A stretch of DNA of 64,000 nucleotides. Source: Ceratorhiza oryzae-sativae. Its lineage: Eukaryota; Basidiomycota; Agaricomycetes; Cantharellales; Ceratobasidiaceae. This document shows, piece by piece, positions 21,490 to 34,004 of the stretch. The stretch spans positions 124,001 through 188,000 of the forward strand of contig JARWMV010000021.1 of NCBI GenBank assembly GCA_030998015.1, given 5' to 3'. Position 1 is the first letter of the stretch. Each line of letters opens with the position of its first letter. The translations under genes were made by a program, and so were the position numbers. The notes under the pieces are model-generated. The model did no database searches. It saw nothing but the letters and a program-made list of their open reading frames with translations, and had not been told where the DNA came from.

Positions 21490-24166
21490 TAAGCTGCTAA
21501 TCCATGAAGTGGATTTCATGATTTATTTACCTCATAGGAGGGAGTCTCTCAGGGGCAGGCACAGTTAAATGTGCCAGCTTCTTTTTCCACTTGTCATGAA
21601 GCCTGGGAATGGCTTTGTCAGTAAGCATGGAGGAACTCCCTGCACTATCCTTGCTGGATATTCATTTGGCCCTAGTGGCCATAGTTTGCTGTACCAACAA
21701 GACCAGTTTGGCTTTCCTAGACCCTGAGGGTCTTTTGGCAAAAGGTACTAATCTCTTGGACAAGGGTTCTGTTACTTCTGCTTGGAAGCCATTGGGTATA
21801 TGCATATTGTTTACACATAATATGTTGCATGAAAAATCAATGTTAATTCCATACTGTCACATAAACAGTGTTCCAAGGATTATATCATATTTTTTGATGT
21901 TTACTACATTGAAATAATGAGTCCCTCTTACAGGGCTGACCTCTACCTTGGTGTTAACACTGAAGTTACATTTTCATCAGCTCCCCTCAAGTGCAAGTTG
22001 TAAGCCTATCAGCTTGTCTAACACCATTGGCATGATATTAGCTAGCCTCACAAATGAGGGTGATATCATGTTGGTTCATGAGCCTGATCAAATAGTATGT
22101 ATGTTAATGTTGTACCAACTTTAAAGTACCCAGTCATGGGTCACTGGTCCTCCTCTCAGCAGACTGGTTGAGCCCCCTTGTGGGGTGCTCCTCTAGTTTG
22201 CACAACTGGTGCAGAGACAGGCTCTGGCTCTGCCAGCTGTCTTTTGCTTGTTGACACAGTGCACACATCAATCTTGTTGTCTAACAGTACTATATGCACT
22301 GCACAGGCAGCAATATTGCCATGTTCTGCTGCAAATTGATTCCATGCAGAATCCTCATTGTTGCTGCCTGAGTAGTCAGTGAGGGAATGACATGGGCTGT
22401 CATCCTTGAGAGAGCTTTCTTCCTCCAATTTGGAGATTGATGCATAGGCCATTGCTACATTGATGGTGGCATTCTCAAGGGGTTCTCCCCTCAATAACAA
22501 GCACTACAGCCTTAGCAGCAATAACCCCTTTTGAGGGGCAGTTAGGGGCAATGTGGCCCTTTCTCCTGCATTTATAGCAGGTTAATTCTGCTTCCCCCTT
22601 GAGTCATGGCTTTGTCTTGTCCCTAGTGGACAATTCAGCTATGGTCTTTGTCTGTTGCTCAGGTTCCCTTGTAGCATACAAGGGCCTTGACTTTTCCCAC
22701 TGCTTGCCCCACTGGCAATTCTTGCCTTTACAATCAATCTTTCAATCACTTTCACTCTGCCCAACTGTTGGGTTGGGATCTTTTTCTTCCCTTGCCATGA
22801 TGAGGGTAAACTCCATGTCCACATCACTACAGACTAGCTCAGCAATGTTATCATAATCATGAATGGCATGGAAGCTGTTCTGGTTGACCAGATGCCTGAT
22901 CAGTGCATGTAGTGCATTCATGTACCTTAACATGAGGGTTAGGCTATCCTGAGGAATTGACTGTTGATCTGCCAATAATGTGAGCTCTTCATAGAACCTG
23001 AAAACTGCAGGTATATGCATGAGTACAACTGGGATTCATATGGCCCAGGGGATATGCTTGGGATGGTAATTCACCTGTCCCTACTAGCAACATTCATTGC
23101 CCATCACCTGGCCTGCTCACAGTGGTTATCCATAATTGTTTGCGCTGCTGCTGGGCTCAAATTTCATTCTCCTCAGGTGCATGGATTACCAGTGTTACCA
23201 GTGTGAATGATCTGCTGTTACTATGCACTGATGTATTGCTCAACAGCTCTTCTCTGCTGTTGTGAGTGGCAACTCTGGGTTGCCTTTCACTGTCCACCAT
23301 CTCTACAATAGTCAGTTCTTTGCCCTCAAATGAGGGTGGGATGTAATCATCCTCTGGGTAAATCCGAGTGGAATCCTCATCAAGTTCTTCCTTGATGGTA
23401 GGGATTGCTGATTTTTTATTCCAATTGGCTGTAGGATCTCCCATTGCCCTATTTTGGGGGCCTTGCCTGGCCTGGGCACTTCCAAGCTCAGTCCTCACTT
23501 CCACACTAGGGTGTGGCACTTGGTTGGACATGCTGTCTTAACTGGTAAGTCCATCATCCAGCTGGGAATCCAGCTCTGGCTCTGTGTGAGTGCTTCTTGC
23601 ACTCCTTGCACTACTGCAACTACACTCACTGCATACTCCACCAGCACTGCTGGCTCTATCAATGCCCCTTATATGCATTGATAAGTTCTCATTCATAGAT
23701 TTGAGTTTGCCCATATGCTCATCTATTGAGTGTGCATGCACTTGGATTGCATTGGCTGCAATTGATTCTATCTGATCATGCCACTGTTGAGCACCTCTTC
23801 CTAGGTTATACCTGTTGGCAACCTCTGTTGTGAGGTGTTCTGCAGGATATTGGCCCTAGGGGTTGAGGTGCTCAGTACCACTACTCCTGGTGGGCTGAGT
23901 GCCATAGGCATGTATACATATGGTACACCCAATTGAGTGTACCTTGTACCTCCCAGACTGCACTGGGATCTGCTCAGTCAAGGCCCGATAGGGGCTTGTA
24001 CTTAACTCAACCCATGAGGTTGAGGGGACAAAGAAACTCCCCAACTATTGCAGGAATCAGGCATTGTAGATGGTGCCCCAACCATGCTTTCATCTGCTAG
24101 AGCTGAAGAAGGCTGTGCAAAAGGCATAGTAGTTAATTGGCCCTGATTCAGGGTTATCCAAGACAT
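21490..24166 (-). pseudogene. Family C Gag and protease-like region
   Basis: A start at 24166 gives MSWITLNQGQLTTMPFAQPS. Downstream come a Ser-rich segment, an acidic segment (KEELDEDSTRIYPEDDYIPP, about 23380) and helical gag sequence (about 23020-22742). A CCHC knuckle CYKCRRKGHIAPNC (about 22575) and an Asp/Ser-rich region before the RT follow. Frames are interrupted repeatedly. Assignment rests on the knuckle and on position. Confidence 0.6.
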
Positions 24167-24640
24167 GTCCTATCTGCTGGCAAGTGGGGACCTGGTTACT
24201 GTGGACTGTCACAGCATGTTAAACACACTGACTATGGGATACACAGGTGACAAGTCACCTGCAGAGCTACTCATATTTGCTCTAACAACCTATCACATCA
24301 TAGTATCTCCTTGTGGTACACAGGGGATTGGTTAGCTTTGCTATTCATGTAGTGTTCAAAAAAATGTAAGAACTCTGCCCTCAATAAACTGCACTTAATG
24401 GTGTTAATCCCTTTGCACAGCAATAGAACATGTATATGTAGTATATTCTACTTGAGTGATATCACAGATGATAGTAAAAAACAAGACCAGCCTCATACAT
24501 CAGGAAAGTGACACATATATGAAGTAAAAGTGGTCATGTGACTGCTATCCTTACAACTCAATAGAGCAAGTATGAAATGAGGTTGTGATTGAGGGGGTCA
24601 GCCAGCTTAGAGATTGGAGCAATTACAGAGACAATATCCA
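24167..24640. other. Leader or LTR of family C, unresolved
   Basis: CpG-poor non-coding DNA upstream of the family C gag. No matching second LTR was found inside the window, so its boundaries are unknown. Confidence 0.3.
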
Positions 24641-25232
24641 TATATAAAGGTATGCTCCTTTTGGCAGTAGGGGCAGTGGGCAGGGAAGGTGGCTCAGTTG
24701 GGGCAGCAACAGATGCAGCACTCAGGAGCACCAGGGGGAGTTATGAACTGTTGTTGGGCACAGCTGACCTTTTGGGGTTTGACTTTGTTGATGACAATGC
24801 AGTTAAAGTCAATGTGCCTGTTGTTCTCAAGGATGTCATTGATAGAGTTAAGGGTGAAGCAGTGGATGGACAGATGGCCAAACCAACTGCATAGAGAGCA
24901 GCAATATTGTTTGCTAAAGGTAGTAGCCATGACTGGCAGCCAGAGAAATGTGTTCCACTGCAGTGTACTTGTCCAAGGCAAAGGTAATGTATCCCATGTT
25001 ACAGGAAATAGGAAGGTGACCTCCATTACCCAACTACTTAAGGGCAAAGAGTGACTCCACCTCTTGTTGATGAAAGAGGTTAGAGAACCAAAGCATGTTT
25101 TGCCACACAAGAGCCTCAATGTGTTGATGAGCTGCTGTTACAGTACTTCAATTGAGATAGAGCTTTGTGGAGGCACAGATAGGGTGAGGATTACTTGTGA
25201 CTGTGGATGGGTTGAGTGGGATTGTGGAAGGC
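24641..25232 (-). mobile_element. G5: family A 5' internal fragment, minus
   Basis: Minus-strand sequence matching the leader and pre-gag zinc-knuckle part of G1 and G3: the start region SHDGCQ-like leader, then ATTFSKQYCCSLCSWFGHLS with intact CX2CX4HX4C, then NRHIDFNCIVINKVKPQKV and APECCICC. Here the first part begins with a true ATG (about 24932). The fragment abuts a family B LTR at 25233 with no target duplication. Confidence 0.65.
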
Positions 25233-26541
25233 TGTTATGGATGACTAACATTTTCTATTATTTTAGTCTGCTCTGCCAACCTCAAGTGATGCCTCTGTAA
25301 TTAATTTGTGAAATACTCGAATTTGTATGCGCTCTGAATTGTACTATTTTCTGTTTCATCAAATAGTACAAATTTCCCGCTCTCTAACGCATATTTTATT
25401 AAGTTTTTACAATAACATCTCAGAGAGATACAGAGGTTGCGATATTTCCTCTTATCAGGAGATATTGATTACAACATCGCACCGCTCATATCTCGGCAAC
25501 CGCTTATGCTAACGAAGCGATCTTATGCTCTATCGATAGCTAATATTCGGCAGTATCTGCTGCCCGAAGATCGTCGCGATCCACCAGATCCTCGCGCCGG
25601 AATGGCCCGAAGATCATCAGAATCTTACTGGACCATCAATCAAGATCTAATGACTCCAGTGAGTCAGGAGAGCTTCCCAAATTGATCCAGAAGCTTCTCT
25701 GACTCACTTTATGACTCACTGAGATGTAGCCTCCGTTCATTACATGTATATACTATGATAATATGATCTACAAGCCAATAGCAGGTCTCAGATGCATCAA
25801 TGCCTTTGATCCACACCCTGTCTTTACTCTTTTATCCTATACTGGGCTAGGGTGTACCCCAAGTATAGCAGTACCCTCTATTGATGATTGCACTGGCATG
25901 CATGTATCTATTTGGCTCTGGAATGCCCTCCTCAGGGTATAAAAGGACCTCCTCTGAGGCCCTTCCAGACCATCTTCCCTCCTCTACTCAACCCAGACCA
26001 GTTATTGGTTTCTTTTTCTCTTTCTATTTCTCTTGTCTGTGTGTGATTTCTTATATAACTAGTACTGAGGAATAAAGTACCATATTAGTTATATACTGTC
26101 TGAGTCATTGTATCTTATATACAGAGATATATAAGGATACAATATTGCCTGATTGAGCGTGACATTAAGTACCAGCTATTAGAGGAAATCTAAGTACCTG
26201 TAGCTGAGGAAGTACACGCATTAGGCAATCCACCATCTATCCTATAAGCTATCACTTAAGCCTAGTATTAAGATTAGTATCAGTTAGTCCAAGCGACTAG
26301 GGCTGAACTACATTTAAGATATTTAAGGGAACCTGACCATAGTAGTCTTGCTCTTTATACCTATAAATCAGTCAGTTTACACTGTGAAAGATTAAGACTA
26401 CCTTGAGTGTTACTTGATCCCATTGCAACTACTTTGAGCCTTCTTACTCTAGTCTAAGAAGTATTGAGTACAATTAGTGTATACTAACATATCTACATTT
26501 GCTTAAGCTCTAGATATTCAAGTGTACCCTGACCTGTAACA
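25233..26541 (+). mobile_element. Family B LTR, copy 2, without target duplication
   Basis: 1309 bp, TGTTATGGATGACTAACA to CTGACCTGTAACA. Left flank AAGGC, right flank ACTGT. It keeps many CpGs between 25370 and 25610 (for example TCGTCGCGATCC), so it is younger than copy 1. It sits between oppositely oriented family A pieces, G5 (minus) and G2 (plus). Confidence 0.8.
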
Positions 26542-26578
26542 ACTGTGCACAAACCCCAAACACAAATCTGCACATAAT

Positions 26579-29500
26579 ATGAAAAAGTTCAACAGATGGG
26601 CCATGATTGATTCAGGGGCCACATCAGTATTTATACATGAAGATCTTGTTAAACAATATCATATCCCTACTGTCTCCCTAAAAACACCAAAAAAACTACA
26701 AGTAATTGATGGAAGGGAGATCAACTCAGGGTCTGTGACCCACTATTGCACCTTTGAGTTGTGCATTCAGGAGCACCAAGAAATCCTCAGTGCTTATGTT
26801 GTGAACGTCAGCAAGAATGATCTAGTCCCGGGCATGTCATGGCTCAAATTCCATAATCCTGACATTGATTGGGATGGAAAGGACATGAAATTCAACTTGC
26901 CAATATGCTTAAAGCATTGCATTACAAAGCCCCTACACATGCAGGCAAATGAACCTAGGCAGCTTCAGTTGGATTCACTAGACTTGCTTCCAGCAAAATA
27001 CAAAGAATTCAAGAAAATATTTGCTGAAGAAGACAATGTCCAGCCACTACCACCCCACAGGAAGTGGGACATGGAAATAGACCTAAAACCAGATGCGAAG
27101 CCAAGGCATGGCCCCATATATAGTGTGGGTGTCAAGGAAGATGCGGAGCTGCACAAGACCTTGGACTGCCAATTGAAAGCAGGGCATATCAGACCCTCCA
27201 GGTCACCAATGGCATCCCCTGTTATATTTGTCAAGAAAAAGAATGGAAAGCTGCACATGTGCATTGACTACCAGCAGCTAAATGAGATGACTGTCTCCAA
27301 TGTGTACCCACTCCCATGCATCAATGATATTGTGGAAACCCTGCATGGGGCAAAGATATTCACCAAATTTGATCTAAAGTGGGGTTTCAATCTCATAAGA
27401 ATTTGAGAAGGAGATGAATGGAAAGCTGCTTTCAAGACCAAGTATGGGTTGTATGAACCCCTAGCCATGCAATTTGGCCAGAAAAACACACCAGGAACAT
27501 TCATGGCTATGATTTGAGAAGAATTCCAAGACATCAAGGGCATCTATGTGGTAATCTATATGGACAACATACTGGTGTTCTCTAAAAACCAAGAAGAGCA
27601 TGAGGAACATGTCAGAGAAGTCCTACAACACCTCCAAAAAGCTGGCCTGTATTGTGCACTAGAAAAACGTGTTTTTGATGTCACTGAAGTTGACTACCTG
27701 GGAATAGTAGTGACTCCCCAGGAATTAAAGTAGACCCAGCCAAAGTCAAAAAGGCTGTTGAATGGCCAACCCCTACCAACCCAACTGAAGTCCTAGAAGG
27801 GTTGGGGTTTGCAAATTGGTTAAGGCACTTCATAAAGGACTTTTCAAAAATCACAAAATGCCTTTACAAACTTGTCAAGAAGGATGTAAAGTGGGAATGG
27901 ACAGAAGAAAGGGATTGGGCTTGGAACCTGCTGAAGCAGAAACTAAAGGAAGCCCCCCTCCTAATTCAGCTGGAACCCAGCAAACCATTCATTTTGGAAA
28001 CAGACACCTCAGGCTATGCCACAGGTGCTGTACTATTGCAATAGGGAGAAGATGGAATGCTCCACCCAATCTCCTACTACTCCAAGGTGATGGTCCTGGC
28101 AGAAAGGAATTACAATATTTACAACAAGGAAATGCTGGCAATTATAAAAGCCCTCAAACACTGGCATCACTTACTAGAGGGGGCCAAACACCCAGTAAAC
28201 ATTGTTTGTGATCACAAAAATCTGGAATATTGGAAGACAAATCAGCCACTGAATGGCCAAGTCACACAATGGCACAAGTTCCTGTCCAGATTCAAATTCA
28301 AGATCCTGTACATTGAGGGGGCAAAGAACAGCCAGGCAGACATACTCTCTAGGCTGTCAAGGCACATCCCTAATGAGGGGGGTGAGAGCCAAGCTCTGCT
28401 TGCACAAAACCAATTTTTGGAACTAAAATCACTGTGGCTACAAGCAATCATGCCAGACCATGACCTGGAACAACTCATTAGGGACGCTATCCCAGGGGAC
28501 AAGCACCTGTCAAAAGTGCTAAAAGCCCTAGACAACAATGAAAAGGTCCAAAAATTGGGAGTGGGACAAAGGACTTTTATGATACAAGGGCCAAATCTAC
28601 ATCCCAAATAACAAAGAACTTTGCAAACTGATCATTGAAAGCCATCATGATAACCTAGCAGCAGGACACCCAGGACAGTTCAGAACATACAAATTGTTAA
28701 ACTGCAAATATACATGGTCATCAATGAAAAAATCAGTCAACAAATATGTCACACATTGCAAATCCTGTATTAGGAACAAGCACAGCAACCAGGTTCCCCC
28801 AGGGCTCCTAAACCCAATACCAGCACCAGAAAAACCTTGGGAGGAAATTACCTATGATCTGATCACTGGGCTACCCCTGTCAGAAGGGTTCAATGCTATA
28901 TTTACAGTTCTTGACCACCTGACAAAAATGGTCCACTTTGTTCCATGTCAGTCAGAGGCCAGTGCCATGGATTGTGCAAACCTGTTCCTAACCTATGTAT
29001 GGAAACTTCACAGGTTACCACAAAAAACCATTTCAGACCATGGCCCCAACTTTGCATCCAAATTCTTAAGGCACCTGTACAAACAGCTGGATATAAAACT
29101 GTCCTACTCCACAGCACATCACCCCCAAACAGATGGCCAGTCTGAAAGGGCTAACCAAGTAGTAGAAGGGTACCTCAGACACTACATATCAGATCAGCAG
29201 GACAACTGGGTCTCACTCTTACCTTTGGCTGAATTTGCCTACAACAATGGCATCAATGCCTCAACTGGCAAATCACCATTCTTTGCAAACTACAGTTTCC
29301 ATCCAAGGTTGGCAGTTGGGGACAAGGAGGAACAAGAACTTCCCATAGCAGACAATCATGCAGAATGGCTTCAAAATGGCCACAATGAACTTAAGGCTGC
29401 TCTGGAAATATCAAACCAGAGGATCAAAGCATATTACAACCAGAAGCATTGGGCCCCAGAAGCTATTAAGGTTGGAGACAAAGTCTGGCTTGACACCAAG

Positions 29501-29935
29501 AACATACAGACTCAACAGGCCTCCAGGAAACTGGCCCACAAGAGAGTTGGACCATTCAGGGTGGTAGCACAACATGGCACACACGCTTTCAAACTAGACC
29601 TACCAATGATGATGAAAATACACCCAGTGTTTCATGTTTCACTCCTCACCAGATATAAAGACAACCCCTATGGGTGTCAGGTTCCCCCACCACCACCTGT
29701 GGTAACTCCTGAAGGGGAAGAAGAATTTGAATTGGAGCAGATCATAAAGTCATGATACAACAAAAGGTCTAACATCTTTGAATACTATGTCAAATGGCTC
29801 AGCTATGACAAGCAACAATGGTTAACTTACAATGACCTGGTGAATGCACCAGAACTCATCACTGACTACGTCAAGTCACATCCAAAGGCACCCCATGACC
29901 CCCATGCCTTGAAGGGGGGAAGTGTCATGAACTGA
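26579..29935 (+). pseudogene. G2 Pol, broken by CGA-to-TGA stops
   Basis: Protease MIDSGATSVFIHEDLV is intact here. The RT runs to a TGA at 27404 where the family expects Arg in I-R-EGDEWK; another TGA in MI-EEFQ follows. The catalytic motif is YMDN (27557-27568). RNase H retains ETDTSGYATGAVLLQ, then a TAG. Integrase (28694-29755) has HKNLEY upstream, CKSC, YDLITG, SDHGPNF and DGQSERANQ. A TGA at 29753 stands where G1 has CAA, both derivable from CGA. The chromodomain-like tail continues in frame after it. Confidence 0.85.
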
Positions 29936-30297
29936 CATGCATATATCCACTCTACAATATTTTCTCAATTTATTACATTTTATGAGATCATCTTCAAAAC
30001 ATACTTGCCTTTTATGGTATACCTGTGTCATGTGATTCAGGGGATGTTCCAGACCGATAACCAAGATGTATTTCAACTCCAATGTGAAATTCCACAGTTC
30101 TGCAGTCACTTCTATTGCTTCTATCTCTTATCAGTTGTGACTCACTGTATGGACTTGTTTGTTATGATGTGGCTTGTACTATGTATATAAACCAGGTCAA
30201 GTTTGCAGAGGACTCCTCAAGAACTTGACCTCTTGTCGAATACAAGTTCTTTTCTTTCTTACTATTTTCCTTGTTGCCTGACTTGTTGTTGTCAACA
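29923..30297 (+). repeat. G2 3' LTR
   Basis: 375 bp after the polypurine tract, TGTCATGAACTGACATG to GTTGTCAACA. Confidence 0.85.
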
Positions 30298-31180
30298 GGA
30301 CATAAGCATGTGACACAGAAGATTTGCTGAAATTCAGCACCAGCATGCCAGATTTTGGCACTTTTGAACATGTTTTCATCCCACATTTGCTCCCACATGC
30401 TGGAAGCCAGAATTTCCATGGCATTCCTGCACATGCAGGAACTTCCCACATTTTGCAGGAAGGCAGAAAGGTGGGCATGATTGCAGGAAGGCAAGCATAG
30501 TTGGAGCAGGAATGCAAGCATGTGGGAAAAGGAACTTATGTGGGCAGGTGGAAAGGCAGAAAGCAGTCAGTAAAATAGGCTTGTACAGAATGTGCAGCAC
30601 ACAATTTGCACAAGTGATCTATCTGCATGTTTTCACACTATTAGATGTAGGAGGCATTGTTATTAATATATTGACATCTGTCTGCTTGGGCTCAGTAGCT
30701 ACATTGTATGGAATTCTAACAGTAATTGATATCACCATGATAAAACATCAGGTAAATGTAGTTAGAGCAAGTAGGGAAAAGTGTTTGTTATAGTTGGATG
30801 GGAGTTGGAAATGGAGTTAAGAAGCTGGAAGCCAGAGTGTGGAGAGGTGGGATGAACAAACAAACCTGATCCTCCAGTGTAGCATCTCTTCACCAACTTA
30901 ACAAGTGTCAGCAAGCATCTGGTAAGCAGGTGGTAGTGTAGACATACCTGGCTAGCAGCTGAAACCTTTGCCTTCCTTGCAAAGGCCAAGATCTGAGGAT
31001 GACAAGGAGAGGTTTAGGTTGCAAGGAAGCAAGGGGTTCAGATTGCCAGCATGCAAGGAAGGATTGAAGTTGTGTGACAAGGATGGGTTTAGGACAAATG
31101 CCAAGGATGGATTTACATTGCAGAAAAGCAATGGTGAGCCCATGTCTGTCTCCCAAGGCATGCTGAACAGAGAAACTGTG
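30298..31180. other. Unassigned decayed DNA with a 24-nt minisatellite
   Basis: CpG-poor, no domain recognised. Many ttcctgc/gcaggaa half-palindromes occur at about 30385-30500. At about 30985-31130 repeats of about 24 nt (on the minus strand coding NPSLAFVL, NPSLSHNF, NPSLHAGN-like units) can be seen. Confidence 0.4.
30985..31130 (-). repeat. 24-nt tandem repeat array, degenerate
   Basis: About five units of 24 nt with the pattern caaggatgggtttag.. on the plus strand. Read on the minus strand each unit encodes an 8-residue NPSL-type repeat, suggesting a former coding minisatellite. Confidence 0.5.
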
Positions 31181-33562
31181 TCTTGAGGTGGCAAGTTTGG
31201 GCTACAGGTTGCTCTAGAAAATGATGTTAGCACCTTTTTTACACAGCATATCAATACATCTTGTAGTGCAGAATGCAACTTACATGTGGCAACCAATGAA
31301 TATCTCAATACCTTGCTCTGCAAGTAACTGAGAGAGTTGGCAATGATGGCTGTTGCATTGGCTAAGACCTTGTCCTCCCTGCATTTTGATCTTGAACAAG
31401 TATTATCAGAAATCCAACAAATCTGCACTCTACCGGCTCTCAATCTGTGAGTAACACGCATTGTTTCATTGGGTACTAGCTAATAATACATGTGTTAAGT
31501 GCTCCATCCTTCAATGCAAGCACACTACATGAAGATCACAGAGTGTGTTATGGATCACTAACATTTTCTATTATTTTAGTCTGCTCTGCCAACCTCAAGC
31601 AATGCCTCTGTAATTAAATTGTGAAATACTCGAATTTGTATGCGCTCTGAATTGTACTATTTTCTGTTTCATCAAATAGTACAAATTTCCCGCTCTCCAA
31701 CGCATATTTTATTAAGTTTTTACAATAACATCTCAGAGAGATACAGAGGTTGCGATATTTCCTCTTATCAGGAGATATTGATTACAACATCGCATCGCTC
31801 ATATCTCGGCAACCGCTTACGCTATCAAAGCTATCTTGTGCTCTATCGATAGCTAATCTTTGGCGGTATCTGCTGCCCGAAGATCGTCGCGATCCACCGG
31901 ATCCTCGCGCCGGAATGGCCCGAAGATCATTAGAATCTTACTGGACCATCAATCAAGATCTAATGACTCCAGTGAGTCAGGAGAGCTTCCCAAATTGATC
32001 CAGAAGCTTCTCTGACTCACTTTATGACTCACTGAGATGTAGCCTCCATTCATTACATGTATATACTATGATAATATGATCTACAAGCCAATAGCAGGTC
32101 TCAGATGCATCAATGCCTTTGATCCACACCCTGTCTTTACTCTTTTATCCTATACTGGGCTAGGGTGTACCCCAAGTATAGCAGTACCCTCTTTTGATGA
32201 TTGCACTGGCATGCATGTATCTATTTGGCTCTGGAATGCCCTCCTCAGGGTATAAAAGGACCTCCTCTGAGGCCCTTCCAGAACACCTCCTCCCTCTTAC
32301 TCAACCCAGACCGGTTATTGGCTCCCTTTCTCTTTCTATTTTTCTTGTCTGTGTGTGATTTCTTATATAACTAGTACTGAGGAATAAAGTACCATATTAG
32401 TTATATACTGTCTGATTCATTGTATCTTATATACAGAGATATATAAGGATACAATATTGCCTGATTGAGCGTGATATTAAGTACCGGCTATTAGAGGAAA
32501 TCTAAGTACCTGTAGCTGAGGAAGTACACGCATTAGGCAGCCCACCATCTATCCTATAAGCTATCACTTAAGTCTAGTATTAAGATTAGTATCAGTTAGT
32601 CCAAGCGACTAGGGCTGAACTACATTTAAGATATTTAAGGGAACCTGACCATAGTAGTCTTGCTCTTTATACCTATAAATCAGTCAGTTTACACTGTGAA
32701 AGATTAAGACTACCTTGAGTGTTACTTGATCCCATTGCAACTACTTTGAGCCTTCTTACTCTAGTCTAAGAAGTATTGAGTATGATTAGTGTATACTAAC
32801 ATATCTACATTTGCTTAAGCTCTAGATATACAAGTGTACCCTGACCTGTAACAGAGTGGGAGAAGGAGTGGATCAAGGTTGCTGTTGTGCTCCTTGAAGA
32901 CACCAGGCAGAAGTTCTACCAGCCAGCTGCAGACAGCACAGAGAAGGCATTGGGTGAACCATCAGACAACACATTGTTTCTTGGTGTTGCAGTATGTATT
33001 ACTATTGTGTAGTACTGTACATAAGCTAACAATCTGTGTAGTCCTACATGGACTGGGTCCTCTTGTCAATTGATAGGGCTCAGCAGTTGGCAGAATCCCT
33101 GGTTGAAAACTTTGCTTATGGTAAGCATCATTACTCTTGGAATGTTAGCATAATACTCACACTGCAACTAGATGCACCAGTGTTCAACCTTGTTGATGGC
33201 AAATGCATACCATTCAACCCACTGGTCTGGTGGTATGGACAGTGCATGGTTGGGAACAAAAGGAATGGGCTGACTCAACTTGCACTTGATGTTCTGAGTG
33301 CTCCCAGTGAGTTCTTGTATTCTACATCCATCTGTGTGAGGTGCTGACTTAACATGAAGTGTTGAGTGTGGATGTGGAACATGTGTTTTTGTTTGCCAGC
33401 TCAATTGTGAGTAAGTGTCAACACAACCTTTCACTGCACACCATTCAAGCCACTGCCACACTGGGCTCCTACTCAAAAGCAGGCCTGGTGAAAACAGGCA
33501 CTCTGAAGCTGCCACCATGTGGGAGGGAGAAGGCAAAGGAGGATGTGAAGATGGCTGCATAG
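31181..33562 (+). pseudogene. hAT transposase C-terminus, spliced, split by a family B LTR
   Basis: The coding part HYMKITEWEKEW is continuous across the LTR once one GAGTG duplication is removed (31540 to 32859). Further exons end at 32991, 33120 and 33306, with GT-AG introns 32992..33041, 33121..33171 and 33307..33359. They give SYMDWVLLSIDRAQQLAESL, the FNPLVWWYGQC block with LTQLALDVLSAP, and SVDVEHVFLFASSIVSK then LGSYSKAGLV, stop about 33562. This is the hAT dimerisation region (family form: TSVDVERAFS, here ERA changed to EHV by CpG loss). Catalytic N-terminal parts are absent or unrecognisable. Confidence 0.75.
31546..32853 (+). mobile_element. Family B solo LTR, copy 3, duplication GAGTG
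   Basis: 1308 bp with GAGTG at 31541-31545 and 32854-32858. It keeps CpGs (GATCGTCGCGATCC) like copy 2. It contains TATAAAA (about 32252) and AATAAAG. Confidence 0.9.
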
Positions 33563-34004
33563 GAAGATATGCTGGCACTGATGAATGTTGTTTACCTATA
33601 TCTGAATGTACTTACAACTGTGACAAATGATCAGTGTTCCTGTGCACATGTTAATCTATTTGCTATCCCATGTGTCCCTTGTTTATACAAACAAAGTTAT
33701 ATTGTTAGACCAATCTACTCAATACAGGCCGTCAAGTCCACCACTTGCCGCTGCCAGAGCACAGGAGCTCAGCCAAAAATTGCAGGAACTCTGCCAGAAT
33801 CTGCAGGAAAAGGTCAGTGGGAATGCCAAATTCCTGCAGACATGCTGGGCAGGAGTTGATATGACAAGGGTGGTTCTGGCACTGGCTCCTGTGCCTGTGT
33901 TGCTGAAAATCACTGAAAAAAACTCTGGCAAGTGCTGAGTTTCTGGCATGCTGGAGTTCTGCATCACATGCCTAACTGAAACCATTGTTTATACAGTTCA
34001 GACT
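33563..34004. other. Unassigned decayed DNA between hAT and copia
   Basis: Open frames are short. A Gln/Leu-rich stretch (AQELSQKLQELCQNLQEK) could be a coiled-coil remnant, perhaps the end of a copia Gag, but nothing supports an assignment. Confidence 0.3.

Larger units (their letters stand above)
18620..24166 (-). mobile_element. Family C Ty3 retrotransposon, minus strand, decayed
   Basis: Gene order on the minus strand is gag with CCHC knuckle, protease-like region, reverse transcriptase, RNase H, integrase. Two family A solo LTRs (18733..19099 and 19940..20323) interrupt the integrase and RNase H; removing them with one copy of each duplication rejoins the coding sequence. The element is not closely related to family A or G4 at protein level. 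Its LTRs could not be delimited: the 5' side (24167-24640) has no clear partner and the integrase ends abruptly near 18620. Confidence 0.75.
26542..30297 (+). mobile_element. G2: family A 3' part (protease to 3' LTR)
   Basis: Begins in the protease leader directly at the family B LTR and runs to the 3' LTR (29923..30297). Gag, pre-gag and 5' LTR are missing. Confidence 0.85.

Noticed and set aside
25327..25685. Repeated short frames in family B LTRs (MRYFLLSGDIDYN...)
   Set aside because: Same reason: LTR repetition and CpG-rich patch, not conserved as protein between copies.
30512..30793. Possible membrane protein (hydrophobic frame of 93 codons)
   Set aside because: Single hydrophobic stretch, no start context, flanking stops, no homologue recognised.
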